NCBI GenBank assembly: GCA_036946405.1 | Contig: JAQIJC010000001.1 | Coordinates: 1,743,001-1,807,000, forward strand | Reading direction: 5' to 3' | DNA: 64,000 bases | Source: Sphingomonas phyllosphaerae | Lineage (GTDB): Bacteria > Pseudomonadota > Alphaproteobacteria > Sphingomonadales > Sphingomonadaceae | Part shown: piece by piece, positions 19,347 through 28,126 of the stretch | Numbering within the stretch: position 1 is the stretch's first letter | Layout: every line of letters starts with the position of its first letter | Position numbers and translations under genes: made by a program | Notes under the pieces: model-generated | Databases searched by the model: none | What the model was told of the DNA's origin: nothing | The model's input: only the letters and a program-made list of their open reading frames with translations

Positions 19347-19544
19347 GACCGGCTATGACACGCCGCATCTGTCCCCGTCCGTCATCCCGGACGAAGTCCG
19401 ACCGACGATAAATCGACGAGCAAACAACGATCGACGGCCGAAGACCCGGATGTCCCGAACAGGGAACGGCAACAAGGTAAACGACATTGCGTCACACAGT
19501 GGCGCAAGCCACGGACGCGGCTCAAGTCTTTAGGGCCGGGTTCG

Positions 19545-20570
19545 ATGGCGCGCACAGCATTGAAGGCAGGACTGACGACGGCGCTGGCGCTGGTGGCGGC
19601 GACCCCGGCGTCCGCGACCACCGTCATCCAAGGCATGGATGCGCTGCACGAGTGGAACCTCATCGTGCTCGGCGACCTGAAGTCCTCCTCCGAGGTCGAG
19701 GGGCGCACGTTCGTCGGCGGCAATCTGAGCGGCACGTCGTCGAACTATCAGATCCGCACCCCCGCGGCTTCGGCGGCGCAAACGCCCGCGCTGACCGTGG
19801 TCGGCGACGTGACCGGCGGGACGAAGAACCTGACCGGTGGGGCGACAGTCGGCGGCAACGTCACCAGCGGCTTCTCGCTCAACGGCAACCCGCAAACGGT
19901 ACTGGTCGGCGGCACGATCGCCAACACCAACGTCAACCAGAATACCGTCAGGTCGGGACAGGCCACGGTCGCGGGCTTCACGCAGGCGCTGATCGACCAA
20001 CGCGACGCGCTGACCCGCTCGATGATCGATTTGTCGAACGGGCTCTCGGCGCTGGCGGCGAACAGCAGTGCGTCGATCGCGAACAATCGTGCCACCTTCG
20101 ACGCGGTCGCGGGCAGCAACGGCGTGGCGGTCTTCTCGCTGGCGGGCAGCGATCTGTCGAGGTTCGGCGAGATTGCGTTCAACCGCAATGGTGCGGACAC
20201 CGTGATCGTCAACGTCAGCGGCACGACGATCAAGCTGGACGACAATTTCCTCGGCAATGCCGATCAACTCGGCCGCAACGTGATCTGGAACTTCGCGGAT
20301 GCGACCACCGTGGACGTCACTACTGCGTGGCGCGGATCGGTGCTGGCGCCGCTCGCCAAGGGCACTACCGGCAACTACATCCAAGGCAGCGCGGTGTTCA
20401 ACACGATGGTGCAGAACGGCGAGATGCACCTCGACACCTATGCCGGCAATTTTCGCCCGACTGCGGCGGTGCCGGAGCCGCGGACGTGGATGATGATGCT
20501 CGCCGGCTTCGGAATGCTCGGGGCGACGCTGCGGCGTCGGCGGAAGGTGGCACTTCAGTCGGTGGCTTGA
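19545..20570 (+). CDS. Choice-of-anchor A family protein with PEP-CTERM sorting signal
   Basis: 341 aa exported protein. Signal peptide MARTALKAGLTTALALVAATPASA, then a choice-of-anchor A-type beta-rich domain: WNLIVLGDLKSSSEVEGRTFVGGNLSG and the late VTTAWRGSVLAPLAKGTTGNYIQGSAVFN. The C terminus has the tripartite sorting tail PEPRTWMMMLAGFGMLGATL-RRRRK (PEPxxWA-like), normally processed by an exosortase and often linked to exopolysaccharide-rich envelopes. No exosortase is in the window. The role of the domain is unknown; surface adhesion or matrix is plausible. Confidence 0.88.
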   Translation: MARTALKAGLTTALALVAATPASATTVIQGMDALHEWNLIVLGDLKSSSEVEGRTFVGGNLSGTSSNYQIRTPAASAAQTPALTVVGDVTGGTKNLTGGATVGGNVTSGFSLNGNPQTVLVGGTIANTNVNQNTVRSGQATVAGFTQALIDQRDALTRSMIDLSNGLSALAANSSASIANNRATFDAVAGSNGVAVFSLAGSDLSRFGEIAFNRNGADTVIVNVSGTTIKLDDNFLGNADQLGRNVIWNFADATTVDVTTAWRGSVLAPLAKGTTGNYIQGSAVFNTMVQNGEMHLDTYAGNFRPTAAVPEPRTWMMMLAGFGMLGATLRRRRKVALQSVA

Positions 20571-20618
20571 CGCGGCGTAAAGCTCAGCCTTCAGCCGAGT
20601 TAGCAATAATCACGCCTC

Positions 20619-20695
20619 CGTCATTTCGAGCGTAGCAAAGCCATCCAGGGCCGGATCAGGACGCCCTGAATGGCTTCGCTACGCTCGCAATGACG
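20619..20695 (+). repeat. 77-bp repeat family A, copy 2
   Basis: CGTCATTTCGAGCGTAGCAA ... TTCGCTACGCTCGCAATGACG arms with the asymmetric core GGGCCGGATCAGGACGCCCT. Same length and orientation as the copies at 24185 and 29926, with a few base changes (ATGG for TTGC near the core). It occupies most of the gap between the PEP-CTERM gene and ctrA. Confidence 0.88.
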
Positions 20696-20725
20696 ATAGA
20701 TGTGTCGGGAGCAGCGATCCGAGGA

Positions 20726-21421
20726 TCACGCGACCTGCACAACCTCTTCCGGCTCGCGCAGCACATAGCCGCGGCCCCAGACCGTCTCGATGTAATTCTC
20801 GCCCTCGCACGCGAGGCTGAGCTTCTTGCGCAGCTTGCAGATGAAGACGTCGATGATCTTCAACTCTGGCTCATCCATCCCGCCGTACAGGTGGTTGAGG
20901 AACATTTCCTTGGTCAGCGTGGTGCCCTTGCGGAGCGACAGCAGCTCCAGCATCGCATATTCCTTGCCGGTCAGGTGGACGCGCGCGCCGTCGACCTCGA
21001 CGGTCTTGGCATCGAGATTCACCGACAGCTTGCCGGTCTTGATGACCGACTGCGAATGACCCTTGGAGCGGCGGACGACGGCGTGGATGCGCGCGATCAG
21101 TTCCTCGCGGTGGAACGGCTTCGTCACATAATCGTCGGCGCCGAAGCCGAAGCTGCGCACCTTCGAGTCCATTTCGTTGATGCCGCTGAGGATCAGCACC
21201 GGAGTCTGCACGCGCGCGACGCGCAGTTTCTTGAGCACGTCATAGCCGTGCATGTCCGGCAGATTCAGGTCGAGCAGGATGATGTCGTAATCGTAGAGCT
21301 TGCCGAGATCGAGGCCCTCTTCGCCCAGATCGGTGTTGTAGACGTTGAAGCCTTCCGTCGACAGCATCAGCTCGATGGCCTTGGCGGTGGTCGGCTCGTC
21401 CTCGATCAGCAGCACGCGCAT
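20726..21421 (-). CDS. ctrA: Cell-cycle response regulator CtrA
   Basis: OmpR-type DNA-binding regulator that governs cell cycle, division and motility genes in Alphaproteobacteria. 231 aa from the ATG at 21421. Receiver domain [20 protein letters not shown] with phospho-acceptor Asp51 ([15 protein letters not shown]) and the conserved K in DDYVTKPFH; winged helix with [32 protein letters not shown] and the recognition helix [12 protein letters not shown], nearly invariant in CtrA. The upstream in-frame extension to 21466 is not conserved. A CtrA-type box lies upstream, suggesting autoregulation. The C terminus EEVVQVA replaces the Caulobacter degradation tail AA by VA. Confidence 0.97.
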   Translation of the reverse strand: MRVLLIEDEPTTAKAIELMLSTEGFNVYNTDLGEEGLDLGKLYDYDIILLDLNLPDMHGYDVLKKLRVARVQTPVLILSGINEMDSKVRSFGFGADDYVTKPFHREELIARIHAVVRRSKGHSQSVIKTGKLSVNLDAKTVEVDGARVHLTGKEYAMLELLSLRKGTTLTKEMFLNHLYGGMDEPELKIIDVFICKLRKKLSLACEGENYIETVWGRGYVLREPEEVVQVA

Positions 21422-21509
21422 CGGCAATTCCCCGGTTGTCGGCGGCGATAGACCATGTCCGGTCACGCCTGTCTGGTTCGTTTACCAAACTGCATCTGAA
21501 CCAGAAAGG

Positions 21510-21524
21510 TTAACTGCTACTTAA
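21510..21524. promoter_or_regulatory. CtrA binding box upstream of ctrA
   Basis: TTAA-CTGCTAC-TTAA is a perfect match to the full CtrA consensus TTAA-N7-TTAA. It is about 90 bases upstream of the ctrA ATG and its second half overlaps the stop codon of the AI-2E family gene. CtrA feedback on its own promoter is established in Caulobacter. Confidence 0.75.
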
Positions 21525-22639
21525 ATTGAGTGTTCCCTTTTTTCACTTTGCTTGTCGACGGTTGCTTCACGAGGCGTTCCCATGGCGGTGAAAAGCGTCC
21601 GTTCGCGCGAGCGCGGAATGTCTTCACCCAGCATCTCACGCAGATACAGGCTGCGCACCAGCGTGAAGCCGACGACGAGGATGCCGCCGGAGAAGAACAG
21701 CCCGAACAGGCCGAACACTGCCCCGGTGCCGATGATCGCGAACAGGCTGAGCGCCGGCGGGATCGCGACGACTCGGCTGGTGACGAACGGGGTCACGAAA
21801 TTGGTCTGGATGATTCGCACCGCCGCGAACACGCCCAGCGCCCACAGCAACTGATCGGTGCCCGCCGTCGCGGCCAGCCCCAGCGCGGGCAGCATCGCCG
21901 CCACCGGGCCGACATAGGGAATGAACTCACTGAGTCCGGTCAGCAGTCCGAGCATCGCGGGCGACGGCACGCCCGCCGCCCACAGCCCGAGCCCGACCAT
22001 CAGGCCCATCGCGGTCATCTGGATCAATTGCGCGCGTAGCCACAGCAGCAGCGTCGAACCGACATCGCCGAGCGCATCCTCCAGCGCCGCGCGTCGCGAC
22101 GGCGGCACCAGCAGCAGCACGCCGCGCTCGTAGATCTTCGGATCGACCGCGAAGAAGATCGCGCCGAACAGCACCAGCACGGTGTTGAGCAGCAACTGTC
22201 CCGCGCCGCGCACGATCTCGCCGATATCCTGCGCGACGCGGCTACCCGCGAAGGCGGCGCGTACCGCATCGATCACCTTCGCGCCGACCGGGCTCTGCGA
22301 CATGTACACTTGGAACTGGTCGAGCAGCCCCGGCAACGCGACCACCAGCGTGTTGACCTGCGCGCGGAACTCGACCCCGAACAGCCAGAACAGCAGGGCA
22401 AGGAACGCGAGCAGCGTCAGGATCGCCGCGGTCATCGCGCGCTTTGCGCCGAGCCGCGCGCGAGTCGCATACAGTTCGGCGATCGCGTGGATGACGATCG
22501 CGATCAGCATCGACCCGAAGGCGAGGATCAGCAGGTGTCGCGCGAGGTACAGCGCGGCGACGAGCGCGACGATGACCACGATCCACAGGACGCGGCGAAT
22601 GAAGCGAGCGTCGGCCTCGTCGGGCGCGAGCCGGTTCAT
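21521..22639 (-). CDS. AI-2E family transporter (PerM-like membrane protein)
   Basis: 372 aa polytopic protein of the PF01594 family, members of which have been linked to autoinducer or small-molecule export and Na+/H+ antiport. Hydrophobic pairs at the N terminus (WIVVIVALVAALYLARHLLIL and LILAFGSMLIAIVIHAIAELY) and a C-terminal block LTGLSEFIPYVGPVAAMLPAL and TNFVTPFVTSRVVAIPP, which is the family signature. A soluble stretch with AQVNTLVVALPGLLDQFQVYM lies in between. Upstream of and co-directional with ctrA. Substrate unknown. Confidence 0.88.
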   Translation of the reverse strand: MNRLAPDEADARFIRRVLWIVVIVALVAALYLARHLLILAFGSMLIAIVIHAIAELYATRARLGAKRAMTAAILTLLAFLALLFWLFGVEFRAQVNTLVVALPGLLDQFQVYMSQSPVGAKVIDAVRAAFAGSRVAQDIGEIVRGAGQLLLNTVLVLFGAIFFAVDPKIYERGVLLLVPPSRRAALEDALGDVGSTLLLWLRAQLIQMTAMGLMVGLGLWAAGVPSPAMLGLLTGLSEFIPYVGPVAAMLPALGLAATAGTDQLLWALGVFAAVRIIQTNFVTPFVTSRVVAIPPALSLFAIIGTGAVFGLFGLFFSGGILVVGFTLVRSLYLREMLGEDIPRSRERTLFTAMGTPREATVDKQSEKREHSI

Positions 22640-22717
22640 GCGGAGAAGGCAGAACGTTTCACGGGCGACACAACGCGCGCGTGCCGAAAAAGGCGCGTCG
22701 CGACGGACGAATTCCGC

Positions 22718-24169
22718 TCAGCGTGGCAGCAGCGCCACGGGCGGCGTCCATTGAAGCAGCGCATCATACTCCTGCGGCGGGGTGGCGAATGCGGCACGCG
22801 CGACGATCGCCGGGGTGCCGAGCAGCACGGCGAGCGCCGCCAGCCTTACCCACGCGCGACGTGTCGGTCGGCGATCGACGAGCAGGACCGCCGCCAGCGA
22901 TGTCGCGACGATCGGCCACAGATGGTAGCGCAGATCGGCCGCGATCGAGATCGCCGCGAAGCTTGCCTCCAGCGCGAGTGCCGAGGCCAACAGCCCGAGC
23001 GCGAGGCGGCGTGAGGGGCCGGGGCGCGTGCCCCGCGCCGCCATCAGCAGCACGAGCGCGACGGCAACCCAGGCGAACGGCCAGCCGAGCGGCGTCTGGA
23101 TCGCGATCGCCGCCAGCCACTGCCACGCCGCCGCTGCGCGACCGGGACTGGCCAGGCCGTAGCCGTTGGGCTCGCTGGCGGTCGGCGGCTCCGCGCCCGG
23201 CAGCCGCGCCGCGACGAGCCAGCGAAGCGTCATGTTCAGATGCGCGGCGCGTTGGGCGAGATAAGCGAGCGGATGGTGGATCGCCTCGGTGGCGAGCGTT
23301 CGATAGAGGCTGCCCGGCGTGCGGGTGCGGAGCGACGCGAGCGCGGCGGCGCAGGCGGGCGTGTCGCCGAGCGGGTCCCAGAAATAGGGCGTGACGCAAT
23401 GCGCCGCGCGCAAGGTCGCGCCGGTGGTGGCAGGAAGGCCGGCGACCGGCGCCCGCGTGCGGGCGGCGATACCGGCGAGATCATAGCGCGGCTGGGTGGT
23501 GGTGACCTCCGTCGTCTCTGCGCCGAGCAAGCGATGATTGATCGCGCCGGACAGGGCGAGCACGCCGACGACGATTGCCAGCGTGATGGCAAGCTGTGCC
23601 AGCGGCCGCCGGAACGGGAGCAGCGCGACGATCAGCGGCGCGAGCGCGAACACCGCATTGGCGCGGACCAGCAGCGCGAAGCCGAACAGCATCCCCGCCG
23701 CGATCGCCGCTGCGGCCGGCACCGGCCGGTCGCGGAGGCGATGGCGCGCGATCAATCCGGTCGCGGCGAGCGCCGCGCCGACCATCTGCGCATCCTTGAG
23801 CACCACTCCCTGCCAGCCGAGCAGCGGCGGGAGCAGGCCCACGCCGAGGATCGCCCAGCCGGCGCGTCGTGGACCGGTCAGGGCGAGCGCATCGGCGATC
23901 AGTGAGAGCCCGAGCCAATATCCCGCAAGCTGGACGGTCAGGAGCGCGGCGGCGTCATGCCTCAGTGGGAACAGCGCCTGCCACAGCCACACCATGATCG
24001 GGGGATGCCAGTCGTCGAGCTGGCCTGAGATGACCTGCTCATACTGGCGCAGCGTATCAAATTCGACGAAGCCGGGCCAGAACAGCGCCAGCGATATCGC
24101 GAAAAGCAGCGCGCCGGCGAGCAGGTGCGGCTGGGGCCTTGCGATGGAGGCGTCCGAGGTTACCCTCAT
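22718..24169 (-). CDS. Polytopic membrane protein, GT-C glycosyltransferase-like
   Basis: 483 aa with about ten hydrophobic segments. An early acidic loop FWPGFVEFDTLRQYEQVISGQLDDWHPPIMVWLW has the D/H pattern of GT-C fold glycosyltransferases using polyprenyl-phosphate sugars, and a periplasmic loop with APVAGLPATTGATLRAAHCVTPYFWDP follows. I choose the ATG at 24169 because the alternative at 24190 lies inside the family A repeat. The likely role is transfer of a sugar to lipid, glycan or protein, but no specific family name can be given with confidence. Confidence 0.65.
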   Translation of the reverse strand: MRVTSDASIARPQPHLLAGALLFAISLALFWPGFVEFDTLRQYEQVISGQLDDWHPPIMVWLWQALFPLRHDAAALLTVQLAGYWLGLSLIADALALTGPRRAGWAILGVGLLPPLLGWQGVVLKDAQMVGAALAATGLIARHRLRDRPVPAAAAIAAGMLFGFALLVRANAVFALAPLIVALLPFRRPLAQLAITLAIVVGVLALSGAINHRLLGAETTEVTTTQPRYDLAGIAARTRAPVAGLPATTGATLRAAHCVTPYFWDPLGDTPACAAALASLRTRTPGSLYRTLATEAIHHPLAYLAQRAAHLNMTLRWLVAARLPGAEPPTASEPNGYGLASPGRAAAAWQWLAAIAIQTPLGWPFAWVAVALVLLMAARGTRPGPSRRLALGLLASALALEASFAAISIAADLRYHLWPIVATSLAAVLLVDRRPTRRAWVRLAALAVLLGTPAIVARAAFATPPQEYDALLQWTPPVALLPR

Positions 24170-24184
24170 TGTATGAAGAACGTC

Positions 24185-24261
24185 CGTCATTGCGAGCGTA
24201 GTGAAGCAATCCAGGGCCGGATCAGGACGCCCTGGATTGCCTCGCTACGCTCGCAATGACG
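24185..24261 (+). repeat. 77-bp repeat family A, copy 3
   Basis: CGTCATTGCGAGCGTAGTGA ... CTCGCTACGCTCGCAATGACG with core GGGCCGGATCAGGACGCCCT. Nearly identical to copy 4 at 29926-30002. It starts 15 bases before the membrane-protein ATG. From 24262 to 24412 no gene or clear signal was recognised. Confidence 0.9.
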
Positions 24262-24412
24262 GACCATTGTTTTCAGCCGGAGGTCTCCAACCGACCTGAA
24301 GGTTTATGGCGCGTAGCTGAAGTGGTCTATCCCAAGCCCGCCGACGCGCCCTCTATCCGCATCGGAAGCGTCGGCCCGGATCACGTCCAGGGCGACGCCC
24401 ACCGTGTCGCGC

Positions 24413-25807
24413 CTAGAAGTGGATCGCCCGGCCGTAGGCGCCGAGCACGCTTTCGTGCATCATCTCGCTGAGCGTCGGGTGCGCAAACACCGTTTCCATC
24501 AGCTCGTGCTCGGTCGTCTCGAGCTGGCGCGCGACGACATAGCCCTGGATCAGTTCGGTGACTTCCGCGCCGACCATGTGCGCGCCGAGTAGCTCGCCGG
24601 TCTTGGCGTCGAAGACGGTCTTGATGAAGCCGTCCGCCTCGCCGAGCGCGATCGCCTTCCCGTTGCCGATGAACGGGAATTTGCCGACCTTGATGTCGCG
24701 GCCGGCGTCCTTCGCCTTCGCCTCGGTCAGCCCGACGCTCGCCACCTGCGGGCGGCTGTAGGTGCAGCCTGGGATGTTCCACGTCTCGAACGGGTGCGGG
24801 TCGCCGCCGGCCAGCTTCTCGACGCAGACGATGCCCTCGTGGCTCGCCTTGTGCGCCAGCCACGGTGCGCCGGTGACATCGCCGATCGCGTAAATGCCCT
24901 CGACATTGGTGCGGCCGAAGCCGTCGACCTTGATATGGCCGCGCTCGGTGGTGACGCCGAGCTTCTCGAGCCCGATCTCCTCGGTGTTGGGCACGATGCC
25001 GATCGCGACGATGACGTGGCTGTAATCCTCGGTCGTGGACTTGCCATCCTTGCCCTTGATCGTCGCCTTCACGCCGTCCGCACCGGTGTCGATCTTCTCG
25101 AGCGCAGCACCGGTGACGATCTTGATCCCGTCCTTGGTCAGGCGCTTCTCCATGAAGGCGCTGACTTCCTCGTCCTCGACCGGCAGGATGCGCGGCAGCA
25201 TCTCGACGATCGTCACGTCCGCGCCCATGTCGTTGTAGAAGCTCGCGAACTCGACGCCGATCGCGCCCGAGCCGATTACCAGCAGCTTGGTCGGCATCAC
25301 CTCGGGCACCATCGCATGACGATAGGTCCAGATGCGCTTGCCGTCGGCCTTGGCGAACGGCAGGTCGCGGGCGCGCGCGCCGGTCGCGACGAGGATGTGC
25401 TTGGCCTCCAGATCGACGGTGCCGTTGCCCTGCTTGACGCTGAGCTTGCCCTTGGCCGTGATCGTGCCGAAGCCCTCGACCACCGTGATCTTGTTCTTCT
25501 TCATCAGGCCCTTGACGCCGGCATTGAGCTGGCCGGACACCTTGCGGCTGCGATCGACGATCTTGGCGAGATCGAAGCCGATGTTCTCGGCCTTGAGGCC
25601 GTAATCGCCCGCATGCGTCATGTAGTGATAGATTTCGGACGTGCGCAGCAGCGCCTTGGTCGGAATGCAGCCCCAGTTGAGGCAGATGCCGCCGAGCCGC
25701 TCGCGCTCGACGATCGCGACCTTCAGGCCGAGCTGTGCGCCACGGATCGCGGCGACATAGCCGCCGGGGCCGGAGCCGAGAACGATAAGGTCGTAGGTGT
25801 CAGCCAT
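24413..25807 (-). CDS. lpdA: Dihydrolipoyl dehydrogenase
   Basis: E3 component that reoxidises dihydrolipoamide in 2-oxoacid dehydrogenase complexes, FAD and NAD dependent. 464 aa from ATG at 25807. FAD motif LIVLGSGPGGYVAAIRGAQLG, redox disulfide GGICLNWGCIPTKALL, NAD motif LLVIGSGAIGVEFASFY and the catalytic His-Glu in HPTLSEMMHES are present. Its start overlaps the end of the preceding 87-aa gene by eight bases, making it the distal gene of the pdhC operon. Probably serves the pyruvate complex. Confidence 0.96.
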   Translation of the reverse strand: MADTYDLIVLGSGPGGYVAAIRGAQLGLKVAIVERERLGGICLNWGCIPTKALLRTSEIYHYMTHAGDYGLKAENIGFDLAKIVDRSRKVSGQLNAGVKGLMKKNKITVVEGFGTITAKGKLSVKQGNGTVDLEAKHILVATGARARDLPFAKADGKRIWTYRHAMVPEVMPTKLLVIGSGAIGVEFASFYNDMGADVTIVEMLPRILPVEDEEVSAFMEKRLTKDGIKIVTGAALEKIDTGADGVKATIKGKDGKSTTEDYSHVIVAIGIVPNTEEIGLEKLGVTTERGHIKVDGFGRTNVEGIYAIGDVTGAPWLAHKASHEGIVCVEKLAGGDPHPFETWNIPGCTYSRPQVASVGLTEAKAKDAGRDIKVGKFPFIGNGKAIALGEADGFIKTVFDAKTGELLGAHMVGAEVTELIQGYVVARQLETTEHELMETVFAHPTLSEMMHESVLGAYGRAIHF

Positions 25808-26063
25808 GTAACCACTCCCGGGCCGCAGCCCATTGTGTGGACGCGTAGACGGCGCTCTTGGTGCGAACGTCGGCGTCATCCAGAAGATGATAGATGTTGT
25901 CCGGTACGTCGAAAGTCACTTGCCACCGACTGGTCGGCCGCGTGCGGGACGCCAACAGTAGCCACTTGTTCTCCAGCGTGGCAGGCGCGCGCCCCTTTAT
26001 CTCCTCCGCCAGCAGGCGCGAGAATTGACGTTTCCACCAATCATCGCGCGCCGCCGGGGTCAT
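25800..26063 (-). CDS. Small conserved-context hypothetical protein
   Basis: 87 aa (MTPAARDDWWKRQFSRLLAEEIKGRAP...), soluble, Trp-rich (WW, KWLL, RWQ, QWAA, EWLHG), no signal peptide or membrane segment. Family not recognised. Its ATG overlaps the thioesterase stop (ATGA) and its end overlaps lpdA by eight bases, so it is very likely a translated member of the pdhC-lpd operon rather than a chance frame. Confidence 0.65.
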   Translation of the reverse strand: MTPAARDDWWKRQFSRLLAEEIKGRAPATLENKWLLLASRTRPTSRWQVTFDVPDNIYHLLDDADVRTKSAVYASTQWAAAREWLHG

Positions 26064-26446
26064 GTCGCCGGCGGTACTTCGCGCGGGCGGCGGTCCTCGT
26101 CGATCGCGACGAAGGTGAAGCGTGCTTCCGTGACCTTGCGCGATTCCTCGCCGTGCCGGTCACGCGCCCAGCTTTCGACCTGGATCGCGATCGAGGTCCG
26201 CCCGACACGTTCGATCGTGGCGTAGACCGATACTTCGTCGCCGACATGGACGGGGGCGTGGAATTGCATCCCGTCCATCGCGATCGTCACCGCGCGTCCG
26301 CGCGCGCGCCGCGCCGCGGTCAGCCCGGCGGCCGAGTCCATCAGGCTCATCAGCCAGCCGCCGAAGATGTCGCCATAGGCATTGGCGTCGGCGGGCATCG
26401 CCGAGACGCGGATCGTCGGCGCCTGTTGCGGCTCGGTGGGGTTCAT
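26060..26446 (-). CDS. Acyl-CoA thioesterase (hotdog fold)
   Basis: 128 aa member of the YciA/BFIT-type thioesterases that hydrolyse acyl-CoA. The conserved stretch MPADANAYGDIFGGWLMSLMDSAAGLTAARRARG holds the catalytic Asp of the hotdog helix, followed by GMQFHAPVHVGDEVSVYA and VTEARFTFVAID. It is linked by ATGA overlaps to the genes on both sides. Context with pyruvate dehydrogenase genes suggests control of acyl-CoA pools near acetyl-CoA synthesis, which is inference. Confidence 0.88.
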   Translation of the reverse strand: MNPTEPQQAPTIRVSAMPADANAYGDIFGGWLMSLMDSAAGLTAARRARGRAVTIAMDGMQFHAPVHVGDEVSVYATIERVGRTSIAIQVESWARDRHGEESRKVTEARFTFVAIDEDRRPREVPPAT

Positions 26447-26655
26447 GCCTCGGCTCCTTCGCGGCGCACGCGCCAGATGTCGCGCGCGCCGAGCAGGCCG
26501 ACCGCGACCAAGGTCGCCGCGCCGACCAGCCAGATCGTGTCGGCGCCCTGCGGATAGCTCCACGCCGCACCCTTGAACACCAGCGCGGTCAGCCCAAGCG
26601 ACAGCGCGCTCCACGCGATCTCGCGCTTGTCCGCGCCCAGCTCCATCTGCGCCAC
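26443..26655 (-). CDS. Small membrane protein in the pdhC-lpd operon
   Basis: 70 aa with two predicted membrane segments: IAWSALSLGLTALVFKGAAW and TIWLVGAATLVAVGLLGA, short polar ends. GTG start at 26655 with GAGG nine bases upstream; an ATG at 26646 is the alternative. Its stop overlaps the thioesterase ATG (ATGA). It begins 11 bases after the pdhC stop. Family not recognised. Confidence 0.68.
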   Translation of the reverse strand: MAQMELGADKREIAWSALSLGLTALVFKGAAWSYPQGADTIWLVGAATLVAVGLLGARDIWRVRREGAEA

Positions 26656-26666
26656 GCGGCCGTGCC

Positions 26667-27989
26667 TCAGGCGAGCATCGCCAGCGGGTTCTCGACCAGC
26701 TCGCGGAACGCCTGCATCAGCTGCGCGCCGTCCGCGCCGTCGATCGCGCGGTGATCGAAGCTGCCGGTCGCCGACATGATCGACGCGACGCCGAGCGTGC
26801 CGTCACCCAGCACCCACGGACGCTTCTCGCCCGCGCCGACCGCGAGGATCATGCCCTGCGGCGGGTTGATGACCGCCTCGAATTGCTTGATCCCAAACAT
26901 GCCCATATTGCTGATCGACGCGGTGCCGCCGGTGAATTCCTCCGGCTTCAGCTTCTTGTCGCGGGCGCGCGCGGCAAGGTCCTTCATCCGGGTCGAGATG
27001 CTCGACAGCGAGGCGGTATCGGCCTCGGTGATGACCGGGGTGATGAGCCCCTCGGGCGTCGACACCGCGACCGAGATGTCGGCGCGCTTGAAGCTGACGA
27101 GCTGGTCCGGCGTGAACATCACGTTGCACTTCGGCACCTGGATCAGCGCGACCGCTAGCGCCTTGATGAGCAGATCGTTGACCGACAGCTTCACGCCGCG
27201 CGATTCGAGCCCGGCGTTGAGGTCGCCGCGCAGCTTGAGCAGCTTGTCGAGCTGCACGTCCACCGTGAGGTAGATGTGCGGCACCTGCTGCTTCGATTCG
27301 GTCAGGCGGCGCGCGATCGTCTTGCGCATGTTGGTGAGCTTTGTCAGCTCGTGCGGGATATCGGGCACCTGCGCGGGGGTCGGCACGGGAGCGGGCGACG
27401 CGGCCGGGGCGGCGCTGCTCGCGGCGGCGGCCGGCGCGGATGCCTTGCCCGGCTGCGCACCATCGACATCGGCCTTGACGATCCGGCCGTTCGGGCCGCT
27501 GCCCTTCACGCCCGACAGGTCGACGCCCTTGTCGGCGGCGAGACGACGCGCGAGCGGGCTCGCCTTCACGCGGTCGCCGTCGTGGCGGGAAGCGGGAGCC
27601 GGCGTCGGCTCGGCGGGCTTGCCGTGATCGCGGACGTCTTCCTTGGCGGGCTGCGCCTCGGTGCCGGTCTTGTTCGGATCGACGGGCGAGGGCTTGGGCT
27701 CGCTTTCCTTGGCAGCGGGGGCGGGGGTGCTCTCGCCCGCTTCCTCGCCGTCGGCGAGGAGCAGCGCGATGACCGTGCCGACCTTCACGCCGTCAGACCC
27801 CTCGGCGACCGCGATCCTGGAGATGACGCCCTCGTCGACCGCCTCGAACTCCATCGTCGCCTTGTCGGTTTCGATCTCGGCCATGATGTCGCCGGCCTTG
27901 ACGGTATCGCCTTCCTTCACGAGCCATTTGGCCAGCGTGCCCTCCTCCATCGTCGGCGACAGGGCAGGCATCTTGATTTCGATCGGCAT
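26667..27989 (-). CDS. pdhC: Pyruvate dehydrogenase complex E2, dihydrolipoamide acetyltransferase
   Basis: 440 aa. One N-terminal lipoyl domain with lipoyl-lysine in [17 protein letters not shown] (Lys43), an Ala/Pro-rich linker, the peripheral-subunit binding domain [22 protein letters not shown], a second linker, and a catalytic domain ending with the active-site motif [17 protein letters not shown] single lipoyl domain and the Pdh-type C terminus LAMLA fit the alphaproteobacterial PDH E2 rather than OdhB. E1 subunits are not nearby. First gene of the operon pdhC, 70-aa protein, thioesterase, 87-aa protein, lpdA; divergent from a universal stress protein gene. Confidence 0.95.
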   Translation of the reverse strand: MPIEIKMPALSPTMEEGTLAKWLVKEGDTVKAGDIMAEIETDKATMEFEAVDEGVISRIAVAEGSDGVKVGTVIALLLADGEEAGESTPAPAAKESEPKPSPVDPNKTGTEAQPAKEDVRDHGKPAEPTPAPASRHDGDRVKASPLARRLAADKGVDLSGVKGSGPNGRIVKADVDGAQPGKASAPAAAASSAAPAASPAPVPTPAQVPDIPHELTKLTNMRKTIARRLTESKQQVPHIYLTVDVQLDKLLKLRGDLNAGLESRGVKLSVNDLLIKALAVALIQVPKCNVMFTPDQLVSFKRADISVAVSTPEGLITPVITEADTASLSSISTRMKDLAARARDKKLKPEEFTGGTASISNMGMFGIKQFEAVINPPQGMILAVGAGEKRPWVLGDGTLGVASIMSATGSFDHRAIDGADGAQLMQAFRELVENPLAMLA

Positions 27990-28126
27990 CGTGATCCTCG
28001 AGAGGCTCGTGGGACAGGCGCCCGTCTCTTGCGGACGCGCGCCGTATGGTCAAGCCCGCCGCCCGATCGCATGTGCTTGGCGCGGCAGCTGGCGAGCGGT
28101 ACACCGGGCACAAACAGGGGGCCGTG

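Noticed and set aside
19336-19533. Possible 65-aa gene between the CinA-like and PEP-CTERM genes
   Set aside because: Composition is typical of non-coding sequence and includes a half repeat GTCATCCCGGACGAAGTCCG; no supporting start signal.
24256-24471. Possible small plus-strand gene between the family A repeat and lpdA
   Set aside because: It starts in the repeat and runs into the end of lpdA on the other strand; no ribosome-binding site and no recognisable protein.
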